Positions 1 through 7,883 of a stretch of 19,119 bases of DNA are shown here, in pieces. The notes below the pieces were generated by a model that was given only the letters and a program-made list of their open reading frames with translations, did no database searches and had not been told where the DNA came from. A program made the translations under genes and the position numbers. Position 1 is the first letter of the stretch, and every line of letters starts with the position of its first letter. The stretch is from an uncultured Kiritimatiellota bacterium (GTDB lineage Bacteria > Verrucomicrobiota > Kiritimatiellia > RFP12 > UBA1067): positions 1 to 19,119 of the forward strand of contig CAKULV010000053.1 of NCBI GenBank assembly GCA_934667425.1, in the 5' to 3' direction.

Positions 1-72
1 GATTTCCAGCCCAACAACACGTGTAGTTTACGATAAAGCCGCCGAGTTTGCAAGGCGGAGGAGAGCTAAGCG

Positions 73-813
73 ATGACAAACACCGAATCCCTGTTTCCGC
101 CGAAGTCGGCGGCACATCCGACGATCTACGCCTATTCCGAGACGCGCGCAGAACTCGCGGGCCTCCTGAAGGTCGGCTATACGGATCGCACGGTCGAGAC
201 ACGCATGGCCGAGCATTATCCGACCAAGCTGCCGGACGGCACAATGCCCTACTGCGTCGAGCTGGTCGAGTCAGCGATGCGGGCCTTGGAGTCGATCGAG
301 GGCTTCCGCTCGCTCAACAAGGACATCGCGACGATCATCAGCAACGCGAAGGAACTCAAGAAGGCAAAGGCGGAAGATGCGAAGCCGACGAAGGCGGAGG
401 CCAAGTCGCTGACCGAGAAGGAGAAGGAGATGAAGTCCAAGCGCAGGGAGATCCAGGAAAAGCTCATCAAGTTCGCGACGCGCGTGCCGATCTTCATGTA
501 CCTCTCGGACTACCGCGAGCGGAGCCTGAAGGACGTCGTCTCGCAGCTGGAGCCCGGCCTCTTCCGGGCGGTGACGGGGCTGGACGTGAAGGACTTCGAG
601 CTTCTGGTCGGGCTGAACGTCTTCAACGGGCCGCTCATGAACGATGCAGTGTTCAAGTTCAAGCGCTACGAGGACGGCAGCATCTCCTACACGGGCATCG
701 ACCCGCACGTCGGCGACGAAACCATCGGCGGCTGGGACACGGCGATGGACCGCGCCACGTTCGACGCGCTCTATCGCGGGCAGCAGGCGTCCATGCGGGA
801 TGGGGCTGCGTAG
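73..813 (+). CDS. GIY-YIG-like N-terminus joined to a helicase-type C-terminal tail (probable internal-deletion derivative)
   Basis: The protein has 246 residues; ATG at 73 follows a GGAGGAG ribosome site 8 bases upstream. Residues 17-66 resemble the first half of a GIY-YIG (T5orf172/Mug113-type) nuclease domain: IYAY at 18-21, LKVGYTDR at 32-39 and an Arg at 44. The second half of that domain, which carries the catalytic Glu, is absent. Residues 70-120 are Lys/Glu-rich and probably helical. Residues 121-225 (KFATRVPIFMYLSDYRE, then a VTGL..KDFELL segment and a KFKRYEDGSISYTGI segment) resemble, from memory, the C-terminal end of large DEAD/DEAH helicase or restriction-type proteins that begin with the same GIY-YIG domain. 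I infer that the helicase core is missing and both ends were joined in frame. Nuclease activity is unlikely. It converges with dxs and no partner gene is visible. Confidence 0.55.
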   Translation: MTNTESLFPPKSAAHPTIYAYSETRAELAGLLKVGYTDRTVETRMAEHYPTKLPDGTMPYCVELVESAMRALESIEGFRSLNKDIATIISNAKELKKAKAEDAKPTKAEAKSLTEKEKEMKSKRREIQEKLIKFATRVPIFMYLSDYRERSLKDVVSQLEPGLFRAVTGLDVKDFELLVGLNVFNGPLMNDAVFKFKRYEDGSISYTGIDPHVGDETIGGWDTAMDRATFDALYRGQQASMRDGAA

Positions 814-849
814 ATATGGGAGGATGGCTGGCGGGCTGGAATGATGTTC

Positions 850-2613
850 CTAGAGCGCGGCCTCGCAGTCCTGGACGAGCTGCGGCACGGTGAGGCGGTT
901 CGCCGCGAGGAGGTCGGCGACGTCATAGCGGTCGGCGAATCCCTTCGCCACGCCGCGCACGAGAACCTTCATGCCGCTTGTGCCATAATGACGCGCAACC
1001 TTCTCGCCGAAACCGCCGTCGACTGCGCCGTCCTCCAGCGTGACGACGAGGCGGTGGCCGACCTTGAGCGCGTCCAGCGCCTCGACATCGAGTTCCGAGG
1101 CGGTGCGCGGGTTGATCAGCGTCGCCGAGACGTCTTTCGCCGCCAATGCATCCGCGAGTTCCGTGCCCAGCCTGTAGAAGTTGCCGAGGCCGAGGATCGC
1201 AACGTCCCGGCCGCGCCGCGTGGTGTCGCAGCGCACCGGCCCCGAATAGTCCGACAGGATAGTGACGTCGTTCTCCCGCACGCCGTTCGACGGCTCGCGG
1301 ATCGCGACCGGGTGCGCCGTGTGGTCGATGGACCAGTCGAGCATCGCGAAGTATTCCTTCTCGCTCGTCGGGCAGAGGTAGACGAGGTTCGGGATGTTCG
1401 CGAGCAGCGGGATGTCGAACCAGCAAAGGTGCGTGACGTCGTTCATCGTGGCGACGCCGCCCGTCGTGACGATGATCGTGGCGGGACTGTCGTTGATGCA
1501 GAGATCCTGGCTCATCTGGTCGTAGGTGCGCTGGACGAAGGACGATACGACGCTGAAGACCGGCTTGGCGCCGCCCTTGGCGAGCGCGCTCACGAACGCG
1601 ACGGCATGCTCCTCGCAAATGCCGACGTCCACGAACTGCCGGCCGGCCTTCTTGCGGTTCGCCTTCGTGAAGCCGAGCATCGCGGGCACGGCGGCGTTGA
1701 CGACGACGACCTTCGGGTCGGCGGCCATCTTCGCGAGCATGTGGTCGGCGAAGCGGCTGCCGATCCAGCCGTCCCCTGAGGGCGACGGGTCGAGCGGCGC
1801 GCCCGTCACGGGGTCGAACGGCGCCACGCCCCAATGCCACGCCTCCTTGTCCGCTACGGCGGGCTGCCAGCCATGTCCCTTCTCGGTGTTGAGGTGCACG
1901 ACGACCGGGCGCGGCGCATCCTTTACCCGGCGAAACGCCGCCTCGACGGCGGCCTCGTCGTTGCCGTCCGCGACATATACGTAGTCGAAGCCCATCGCCT
2001 TGAAGAAGTTGCAGGGATCCTCGCCGTTCGTCGCGCGCAGGCGGGCGAGGGAGGCGTAGAGGCCGCCGTGCGGCTCTGCGATGGACATTTGGTTGTCGTT
2101 GAAGACGACGATGAGGTTAGTGCCCTGCTCGGCGGCGTTGTCGAGGCCCTCGAACGCCTCGCCGCCCGAAAGTGAGCCATCGCCGATGACGGCGATCACG
2201 TTGAACGTCTCGCCCTTGAGGTCGCGCGCCTTGGCGAGCCCCGTCGCGAGCGACACGCTCGTAGATGTATGGCCAACGATGAAGTGGTCGTGAGGCGATT
2301 CGGACGGCTCGGTATAGCCGGATACGTCGTCATAGTGCGCCTCATCGACGTACGCCCGCATTCGCCCCGTGAGCATCTTGTGCGGATAGCACTGGTGCGA
2401 TACGTCGAAGACGATCTTGTCCGTCGGCGAATCGAACACGCGGTGCAGGGCGACGGCCGCCTCTACGAAGCCTAGGTTGGGGCCGACGTGGCCCGTGTGC
2501 CTCGAGGCGCGGACGACGAGCGCCTGGCGCATCGCGTCGCAGAGGTCGTTGACTTTCTCCGCCGGAACGGCTTTCACGTCGGCGGGGCCGTTAATTGACA
2601 TCAAATCGAACAT
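850..2613 (-). CDS. dxs: 1-deoxy-D-xylulose-5-phosphate synthase, short form
   Basis: 587 residues. A thiamine-diphosphate transketolase-fold enzyme. DXS condenses pyruvate with glyceraldehyde 3-phosphate to give DXP, the first step of the MEP isoprenoid pathway, in the cytosol. Visible features are GHVGPNLG (41-48), VSHQ near 71-74, GHTSTS (114-119), the ThDP motif GDGSLSGGEAFEGLDN (144-159) ending near NDN (172-174), and the second-half block ICEEHAVAF followed by SSFVQRTYDQMSQDL. Length and motifs fit the roughly 585-residue DXS form I recall from Bacteroidetes and Firmicutes rather than the 620-640-residue E. coli type. The ATG at 2613 was chosen because homologues of this form start about there. 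A possible second start lies at 2601. The longer open frame upstream is non-coding: a good promoter sits inside it. The synthase activity is inferred; another short transketolase-like role is possible. Confidence 0.85.
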   Translation of the reverse strand: MFDLMSINGPADVKAVPAEKVNDLCDAMRQALVVRASRHTGHVGPNLGFVEAAVALHRVFDSPTDKIVFDVSHQCYPHKMLTGRMRAYVDEAHYDDVSGYTEPSESPHDHFIVGHTSTSVSLATGLAKARDLKGETFNVIAVIGDGSLSGGEAFEGLDNAAEQGTNLIVVFNDNQMSIAEPHGGLYASLARLRATNGEDPCNFFKAMGFDYVYVADGNDEAAVEAAFRRVKDAPRPVVVHLNTEKGHGWQPAVADKEAWHWGVAPFDPVTGAPLDPSPSGDGWIGSRFADHMLAKMAADPKVVVVNAAVPAMLGFTKANRKKAGRQFVDVGICEEHAVAFVSALAKGGAKPVFSVVSSFVQRTYDQMSQDLCINDSPATIIVTTGGVATMNDVTHLCWFDIPLLANIPNLVYLCPTSEKEYFAMLDWSIDHTAHPVAIREPSNGVRENDVTILSDYSGPVRCDTTRRGRDVAILGLGNFYRLGTELADALAAKDVSATLINPRTASELDVEALDALKVGHRLVVTLEDGAVDGGFGEKVARHYGTSGMKVLVRGVAKGFADRYDVADLLAANRLTVPQLVQDCEAAL

Positions 2614-2622
2614 AATGGGCGT

Positions 2623-2651
2623 ATTATGGCATACCCTCGCCCATACGTCAA
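2623..2651 (-). promoter_or_regulatory. sigma70-type promoter of dxs, nearly leaderless
   Basis: On the minus strand, TTGACG (2646-2651) and CATAAT (2623-2628) are separated by exactly 17 bases. The dxs ATG begins at 2613, so transcription should start about 2-4 bases before it and leave no room for a Shine-Dalgarno site. The block ATAATACGCCCATTATG recurs, with one change, at the DUF975 gene. Confidence 0.7.
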
Positions 2652-2671
2652 CGCCACCGCCGACATCTGAA

Positions 2672-2764
2672 CTAAGGCGCGAACTTGTCCACGAGGCCGA
2701 GGACGAAGATGACCAGCAGCGGCAGGACGTAGGCGCAGTAGACGCTCCGTGCGTCTGCAGATTG
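2672..2764 (-). other. hydrophobic reading-frame tail directly after the uup stop
   Basis: Reading on in the uup frame past its TGA (2767-2765) gives 30 codons ending at a TAG (2674-2672). Their core, YVLPLLVIFVLGLVDKFAP, looks like a transmembrane helix with a charged end. There is no ATG or GTG start before the helix. It may be the C-terminal remnant of a lost membrane gene, a readthrough extension of uup, or chance. I cannot tell these apart from one sequence. Confidence 0.25.
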
Positions 2765-4525
2765 TCACGCCCGCTCGGACAGCTCCAGCCAGCGCGTTTC
2801 GGCATCGTCAAGTTCGGCGCGGGCCTGCGGGAGCCGTTCGGCGAGCTGTGCCGCCCGTGCGCCGTCTTTGGAGTATACCGAAGGATCGGAAAGCGCCGAC
2901 TCGATATCTGCGATTTCCGCCTCCAGCGACGCAATCCTGTCGGGAAGCGCGTCGTATTCGCGCCGCTCCTTGTATGAAAGCTTGCGCCGCGCCGTCTCCA
3001 CTGCCTTAACTGGCTCTGCCACGCAGGCGCCAGCCGCGACAGGCTTCCCGTCTTTGCCGATGCGCTTGAGCAGACGGGCCGCCTCGGCATATCCCCCGGC
3101 GCACACGCGCACCTCCCCATCGCCGGAAAGGACGTACGTGGAAGTCACCACGTTGTCGAGGAATTCACGATCATGCGAGACCACAAGCAACGTTCCGCGA
3201 TAGTTCAGAAGCTGCTCCTCAAGAAGCTCAAGGGTCTCAACGTCAAGATCGTTCGTAGGCTCATCCATCACAAGCAGGTTCGATGGCTTCAGGAACAGCC
3301 TCGCGAGCAGAAGACGGGCCCGCTCTCCGCCGGAAAGGGCCTTTACCGGCGTCCTGCAGCGGTCGGGCGTAAAGAGGAAATCCGCAAGATACGCATAGGC
3401 GTGCTTTGTCACTCCGCCGACAGTCACCACATCGCAATCGGCCGCCACAGCCTCCTTCACGGAGACCTCCGGATCGAGCTGCGACCGCAACTGGTCGAAG
3501 AACGACATCTCGACGCGGGTACCAAGCGTCACCGCCCCTCCAGTCGGGGCGAGCTTCCCCGTAAGCAGCTTCAGCAGAGTAGTCTTGCCCGTGCCATTGT
3601 CGCCGACGATCCCGATCCGTTCGCCCTTTAGGATATCCGAGGTGAAGTCCCGTATCACCTGATGTCCGCCATACGAAAACGAGAGGTTCTCGATCTTTAC
3701 CACCCGGTCGCCCGACGCAACTGCCGTATCAAGCCTGATCGCGGCCACTCCCTGTGCGCTGCGCCTGTTCGCGAACTGGAGACGCAGCTGGCGCAACGCC
3801 TCCACGCGGCCCTGGTTGCGCCGCCTGCGCGCCTTGACGCCCTGACGTATCCACGCCTCCTCCTGCGCAAGCTTCTTGGCCTTCCGCTCCCAAAGCACGG
3901 CCTCGTCCGCCTGCAGGTCGGCCTTGCGCTGGAGAAACGTGCGGTAGTCGCAGTTCCACCCGGAAAGCTGTCCACGATCCAGGTCGTACACGTACGTGGC
4001 GACATCCTTTAGGAAGGCCCTGTCGTGAGTCACGAACAGGAACGCCGTATCGACCTGCCTGCGAATGAACGATTCCAGCCATTCTATGGAGGCGACGTCA
4101 AGATGGTTCGTCGGTTCGTCCAGAAGCACAAGATCCGGCTCCTCGGCCAGCGCCTGCGCAAGCAGCGCCCTGCGGCGCATCCCGCCGGAAAGCGCATTGA
4201 ACGGCGCATCGGGGGATAGTCCCATCTGAGACACGTACTTCTCCGAATGCGCGATCTCAAGGACGGTGCCGGGCCTGTCGCTCGGCACCTCCTGCTCAAG
4301 GAACGCCACCTTGAGTCCAGGCGTGCGTATGATCTCGCCAGTATCGGGTTCCAGTCTGCCGGCGATGACCTTGAGAAGGGTAGACTTCCCCTCTCCGTTT
4401 CGTCCGGTGACACAGGCCCTCATTCCGCTTTCCACGTTGAGGGACACGCCATCCAGTATGGCATCGCCGCCGAACGCAAGCGATACGGATCGCAGCGATA
4501 TCAGATGGCGTGACGACCGTGCCAT
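2765..4525 (-). CDS. uup: ABC-F family ATPase, Uup type
   Basis: 586 residues, soluble, with two ABC ATPase domains and no membrane segment, as in ABC-F proteins that act on ribosomes. The first domain has Walker A GRNGEGKST (41-49), signature LSGGM and Walker B LVLLDEPTNHLD. The second has GDNGTGKTT, LSGGERARLLLARL and LLVMDEPTNDLDVETLELLEE, the last typical of Uup. Both catalytic Glu residues are present. A charged linker separates the domains. The C-terminus (about 515-586, starting KLSYKERREYDALPDRI) is the coiled-coil domain that binds nucleic acid in E. coli Uup. Family work links Uup to ribosome-associated functions and to precise excision of transposons; the exact role here is unknown. 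The ATG at 4525 has AAAGGA about 10 bases upstream. It lies 67 bases after the COG3014 gene and may share its transcript. Confidence 0.9.
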   Translation of the reverse strand: MARSSRHLISLRSVSLAFGGDAILDGVSLNVESGMRACVTGRNGEGKSTLLKVIAGRLEPDTGEIIRTPGLKVAFLEQEVPSDRPGTVLEIAHSEKYVSQMGLSPDAPFNALSGGMRRRALLAQALAEEPDLVLLDEPTNHLDVASIEWLESFIRRQVDTAFLFVTHDRAFLKDVATYVYDLDRGQLSGWNCDYRTFLQRKADLQADEAVLWERKAKKLAQEEAWIRQGVKARRRRNQGRVEALRQLRLQFANRRSAQGVAAIRLDTAVASGDRVVKIENLSFSYGGHQVIRDFTSDILKGERIGIVGDNGTGKTTLLKLLTGKLAPTGGAVTLGTRVEMSFFDQLRSQLDPEVSVKEAVAADCDVVTVGGVTKHAYAYLADFLFTPDRCRTPVKALSGGERARLLLARLFLKPSNLLVMDEPTNDLDVETLELLEEQLLNYRGTLLVVSHDREFLDNVVTSTYVLSGDGEVRVCAGGYAEAARLLKRIGKDGKPVAAGACVAEPVKAVETARRKLSYKERREYDALPDRIASLEAEIADIESALSDPSVYSKDGARAAQLAERLPQARAELDDAETRWLELSERA

Positions 4526-4592
4526 TCGTTTTGCATCCTTTCGATTTGCCTACATCGATCAGCCACCAGTTCCACGAATCGCTCCCCCGCCA

Positions 4593-5942
4593 TCATTTCA
4601 ACGAAACGACGTCAGCCCTGAATATCTGTCCGGAATCTACGACCCACAAAAGTTTCACGTCACCAGACTTTAGCGTGACTGGCACGGGTACCGTGCGCCC
4701 ATTCACCGAAACGCCTATCCTATAGTCCCCCGGCGCCATCGCGCCCTCGGACCACACCTGCTGCCCATCCGGCAACGTCGCCCAACTGCGAGTATCGGCC
4801 CGGCGGATTGCCGAGGCGACTGCATTTACCGCCAAGACCGCAATCTGCGCGTATTCGTTCCCGGATGCATTGACGGCGGCCTGCGCACCGGCCTGAACCG
4901 CCGCCCGCGTGATGTTGCGGATGATCACCCCGGGCAGCCGTTCATTGAGATCCCTCGCCGCAAGCGCCCGGATATCAAGGGCGGGCGCGGCGGCGACGAG
5001 ATTCGTGAGTCCCGAAATCGCGACGGCGCTGGGACTATAGGCCGACTTGTCCCCATACGTGGGAATGTCTATGGACATCGCCGTGTAGATCGGCACCGGG
5101 ATCTTCAGCGACTGGCGCTGGGGAACAAGGCCCTCCTCGTAGACGACAAGCAGCTTCGCCTTGCCCGGAGCCGGAGTGGCCAGCCCCTTTCCCTTGTCCG
5201 CACGTGCGGCGTCCAATGCGAAAACCGGATTGTCAGGACGGCATGCCGCCGCCTTGCGGTACGACTGCCACGCCATCTCAAGATCCCCGTCGGCCTCGAA
5301 CAATGCCCCGGTGAGCCACCACAGGACAGGATTCTCCCACGAGTTCCGCGTGGACGCCATCATCTCCCGGAGCGCCGCGGACTGGCCTTCGCAGATGTCT
5401 TCGCCGGCGGAGGTCGCCTTGGCATCGTCCGTCGCCGCCGCCTTCTTCATGTCCTCGCCGTAGGTCTTGGCGAGGCTGTCCTGGATATACACCGAAAGCC
5501 GCGCATCGACAAGGGCGTCCTCGCGCTTGCCGTTCATCAATTCGGCGAGAATGCCGTATGTGAGCGCAAGGTTTATCTCATACGGAGCAAGGTAGTATTC
5601 GCGGGTACGGTCATCGGTAACGGTCGATGCAAGCGCCGTATTGCCCACATCGCCAAGCTTGATGTCCGGATCCTTCTCCTTGCGGTCTACGGCCGAGTCA
5701 ACCGCCGCCCTGAACCAGAACTCCGCCCTTGATGAATCGCCGGATAGCAGTGCAAGGCGTCCCGCCTCGACCTTTCCGAGGTTCTTTGAGTAGACGGAAT
5801 CCGTCGCGACATTTTCGCCCCAGCCAACAGCCGTCGCAGGCATCCCGGCAAGAACCGCCTCCCGCGCCACGCGCACATTCTCATCCAACGAAACGCATCC
5901 TGCGAACGTCGCCAAGAGAATGAGTGGGAGGGATGCGCGCAT
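4593..5942 (-). CDS. COG3014-family TPR-like lipoprotein
   Basis: 449 residues. The signal peptide ends in FAGC with the lipid Cys at 16, so it is probably anchored in the outer membrane. The N-terminal half is helical and TPR-like (an AGRLALLSGD..RAEFWFRAAVDSA pattern, then YEINLALTYGILAELMNGKREDALVDAR). The middle has the family-typical segment LLVVYEEGLVPQRQSLKIPVP. The C-terminal quarter is beta-rich (DGQQVWSEGAMAPGDYRIGV). Its start is an ATG overlapping the TGA of the preceding gene as TGATG, which implies translational coupling; a GTG one codon earlier is the alternative. Genes of this family are, as I recall, next to lpoB- and ycfL-like genes in gamma-proteobacteria, and the same neighbours occur here. 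Biochemical function is not known. Confidence 0.8.
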   Translation of the reverse strand: MRASLPLILLATFAGCVSLDENVRVAREAVLAGMPATAVGWGENVATDSVYSKNLGKVEAGRLALLSGDSSRAEFWFRAAVDSAVDRKEKDPDIKLGDVGNTALASTVTDDRTREYYLAPYEINLALTYGILAELMNGKREDALVDARLSVYIQDSLAKTYGEDMKKAAATDDAKATSAGEDICEGQSAALREMMASTRNSWENPVLWWLTGALFEADGDLEMAWQSYRKAAACRPDNPVFALDAARADKGKGLATPAPGKAKLLVVYEEGLVPQRQSLKIPVPIYTAMSIDIPTYGDKSAYSPSAVAISGLTNLVAAAPALDIRALAARDLNERLPGVIIRNITRAAVQAGAQAAVNASGNEYAQIAVLAVNAVASAIRRADTRSWATLPDGQQVWSEGAMAPGDYRIGVSVNGRTVPVPVTLKSGDVKLLWVVDSGQIFRADVVSLK

Positions 5943-6916
5943 CACTGGTGTTCAACCTTGATCGTGGATGCGCCGCCTCCGACATCGCGCCATTTCGACG
6001 TGTCGATGTTGACCTTGACATTGCGCTCTGCCGCCGCCTGCGCGTATCTGCGGGCGAGGTCGGCGCGAAGGGCCTCTACCGTCCCCCATTTCCTCACGCC
6101 CTCGTCGGACATCTCCAGCGCGATGTCGAGATTCATCCCGGCCTGGATGTTTACCGTGGCCTCGTATGGATCCATCCATGTGCGAAGGATGCGCAGCCTA
6201 TGCAGCCCGGGCGTAGCCGAGAAGTCTCCCGGCGCAGAGCCAATCACCACGCCATCCAGCTCAACGGAAGCGCCTCCGACCACCCTGCGAAGCTCCTGCA
6301 GCTGTTCGCCCGTAGTGCCCCTCGTCTGGGATTCAAGTTCCGTGATGGTGCGGTCGATGGATGTCTGCACGTGGAATGTCACAAGGGCGGCGTCTGCCGC
6401 CGCAGGATTCCGCCACCTCGCCGCCTTGGTCGCGACGGCGACGGTCATGTCGGACTCCCACTGGTCAAGGAGCATGTCGTAGTATTCCGTAGCGTCCGGG
6501 TCGGCGTCCAGGACCGGGAACTTCTGCGTCCAGGTGGGCATGCCGTCAACGGAGACGCCATTTGCATCCATCACCTTGAACGCCATCCTCAGCGAGAAGA
6601 CCGTGTTCATCCGTCCGTTCAAGTTGCGTCGCGTCGCGCCCGCCCGCAGGATCGTCGCCACGGCCGCATAGTCGCAGCCGACGGCCTTGGCTATGTTCGG
6701 AGAGGACTTGAACGCATCCGCCGCGAGCGTCGAATCCACTATCTGGAATCCTTCGACCTCGGCGAACGCGGCGGCAATGCGTTCCCGAATGCCGTCCGTC
6801 TGCGCATCAAGCGCCGGAATGCCGCTCTTGTTCTGCACGAACACGGCGATTTTCTTGTCTGCGCCAAAGCCGCACACTGTGGCGACGGACATCAGCATGA
6901 TCATGAACTTCTTCAT
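5942..6916 (-). CDS. LpoB-like secreted protein with C-terminal PEGA domain
   Basis: 324 residues. The signal peptide is probably cleaved after GFGA (16-19). Cys15 is not in a good lipobox, so it is likely soluble or periplasmic rather than lipidated. Residues 21-135 fit the LpoB/CsgG-like fold: a KKIAVFVQN strand, a helix with IRERIAAAFAEVEGFQIVD, then CDYAAVATILRAG and a long FSLRMAFKVMDANG strand pair. Residues 214-270 match a PEGA domain: SVELDGVVIGSAPG, TPGLHRLRI, and DIALEM at the end. LpoB activates the cell-wall synthase PBP1b in E. coli; here that role is only inferred from fold and neighbours. The ATG at 6916 has GGGAGG 5 bases upstream. Confidence 0.68.
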   Translation of the reverse strand: MKKFMIMLMSVATVCGFGADKKIAVFVQNKSGIPALDAQTDGIRERIAAAFAEVEGFQIVDSTLAADAFKSSPNIAKAVGCDYAAVATILRAGATRRNLNGRMNTVFSLRMAFKVMDANGVSVDGMPTWTQKFPVLDADPDATEYYDMLLDQWESDMTVAVATKAARWRNPAAADAALVTFHVQTSIDRTITELESQTRGTTGEQLQELRRVVGGASVELDGVVIGSAPGDFSATPGLHRLRILRTWMDPYEATVNIQAGMNLDIALEMSDEGVRKWGTVEALRADLARRYAQAAAERNVKVNIDTSKWRDVGGGASTIKVEHQ

Positions 6917-6969
6917 TTGAACCTCCCTACACCAAATTAGCTATTGTACGGCAAAGCCGCAAATTCCTT

Positions 6970-7377
6970 TTATTCTACGGTCTCGATCTCGCGCACCTGC
7001 AGACGCGCCTTGACGGCACGCGAATTCGGAGCTATCCCCGTAAAGGTCTGGATGTCATTGCCGTCGATGACGATTGCCCGGTACGGTTTCGCGTCCGCAT
7101 CGATCTCCGTGCCTTCGGCATCCATCCACACCATCCTTGCCTGGAGGCGCTGGCGGCGTTTGGTGACGGACTCAAGCGTAACCGTCGCCCGGCGGATTCC
7201 TTCGGACGCATCGCCGTATGTCACCTTGCGGACCTTGATCCTGTTCGAGAGCCGATATGAGTTCTCGAGTACGGAAGCCTCGCCCGACTCCGTATCCACC
7301 GTCACCCGCGTTCCACGCGTTTCCACGCATCCGGCGGCAAGCGCCATCAGCATTGAAAGCAGCATCACTTTCTTCAT
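6970..7377 (-). CDS. YcfL-like (DUF1425) lipoprotein
   Basis: 135 residues. The signal peptide ends in LAAGC with the lipid Cys at 17. The body is a small beta-sandwich with the pattern of the YcfL/DUF1425 family: an RRATVTLESVT strand, then RLQARMVWMDAEGTEI, then DIQTFTGIAPNSRAVKARLQVRE. The start at 7377 is preferred over a TTG at 7404 because AAGGAGGAG precedes it at a workable distance and the lipoprotein signal begins there. The function of YcfL is not established; in several bacteria it is encoded beside an LpoB-type activator, as here. Confidence 0.68.
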   Translation of the reverse strand: MKKVMLLSMLMALAAGCVETRGTRVTVDTESGEASVLENSYRLSNRIKVRKVTYGDASEGIRRATVTLESVTKRRQRLQARMVWMDAEGTEIDADAKPYRAIVIDGNDIQTFTGIAPNSRAVKARLQVREIETVE

Positions 7378-7407
7378 ACAGTCAGTCTCCTCCTTGTCGT
7401 ACAATCA

Positions 7408-7429
7408 CTAAAAAGCACCGTTGCCGGTC
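7408..7429 (-). terminator. weak hairpin with U-run between the LA_2272-type gene and the YcfL-like gene
   Basis: In the minus-strand transcript a 4-bp stem ACCG/CGGT closes a GCAA tetraloop (7417-7428), followed by GC and five U (7410-7414). The stem is short, so it is at most a partial terminator that might lower transcription of the downstream genes. Confidence 0.3.
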
Positions 7430-7439
7430 TCTGGCGATT

Positions 7440-7781
7440 TCAGAAGCTCCAGTTCAAGACAGGCAGGAACGGGATGTCGTCGCCTGCGATGACGTTGATG
7501 AATCCGATCTGGATCCCGTAGGCGCGGTCGGCGACGTTGATGCCGCCTATCTGGAGGCCGGAGAACTCATGCACATCGTTCCATATGCCGATCTGCAGCC
7601 CCTTAATGTTCCAGCTGCCCCACGGCAATCCGACAGGGCCCGCGATCGTAAGCGCAAACGGCGTCCAGTCCGACATCGCGCCCTCGCGCGGAAGCCCCCT
7701 TTCATGGACAAGCGTCGCCTCCTTCGCAAACGCGCCGACGGCCAATACAGCCGCCACAAGCATCGCCATCAATTTCTTCAT
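7440..7781 (-). CDS. small exported protein with LA_2272-type repeats
   Basis: 113 residues. The signal peptide is cleaved after AFA (about residue 19). The rest contains near-tandem repeats of the form GLQIGxxN: GLQIGIWNDVHEFS, GLQIGGINVADRAY and GIQIGFINVIAGDD, ending PVLNWSF. Repeats of this type are known from the LA_2272/LA_2273 surface-repeat family first noted in Leptospira and probably form a beta structure at the cell surface. It is the first gene after a good promoter and upstream of the YcfL/LpoB/COG3014 genes. AGGAGG lies 10 bases before the ATG. The molecular role is unknown. Confidence 0.68.
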   Translation of the reverse strand: MKKLMAMLVAAVLAVGAFAKEATLVHERGLPREGAMSDWTPFALTIAGPVGLPWGSWNIKGLQIGIWNDVHEFSGLQIGGINVADRAYGIQIGFINVIAGDDIPFLPVLNWSF

Positions 7782-7835
7782 GTTAGCGTTCCTCCTTCAT
7801 CTTGACTGGACTGAACCATCCATCAAAGTTCCCGT

Positions 7836-7864
7836 ATTGTATCAAAATGCTGCCAAGCCGACAA
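7836..7864 (-). promoter_or_regulatory. sigma70-type promoter of the LA_2272/YcfL/LpoB/COG3014 run
   Basis: On the minus strand, TTGTCG (7859-7864) and TACAAT (7836-7841) are 17 bases apart. The expected start near 7829 leaves a leader of about 50 bases before the ATG at 7781, with AGGAGG inside it. Confidence 0.65.
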
Positions 7865-7883
7865 AGATATCCTGTCTGTTATC

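Noticed and set aside
48..893. 281-codon plus-strand frame overlapping the GIY-YIG-like gene
   Set aside because: Its translation is Arg/Gly/Asp-rich with no recognisable domain; the frame from 73 has a good ribosome site and familiar motifs.
841..1779. 312-codon plus-strand frame opposite dxs
   Set aside because: Strong coding evidence for dxs on the minus strand; the plus translation is an Arg/Asp/Val-rich GC shadow.
5924..6940. 338-codon plus-strand frame opposite the LpoB-like gene
   Set aside because: His/Arg-rich antisense shadow; the minus frame has a signal peptide and a PEGA domain.
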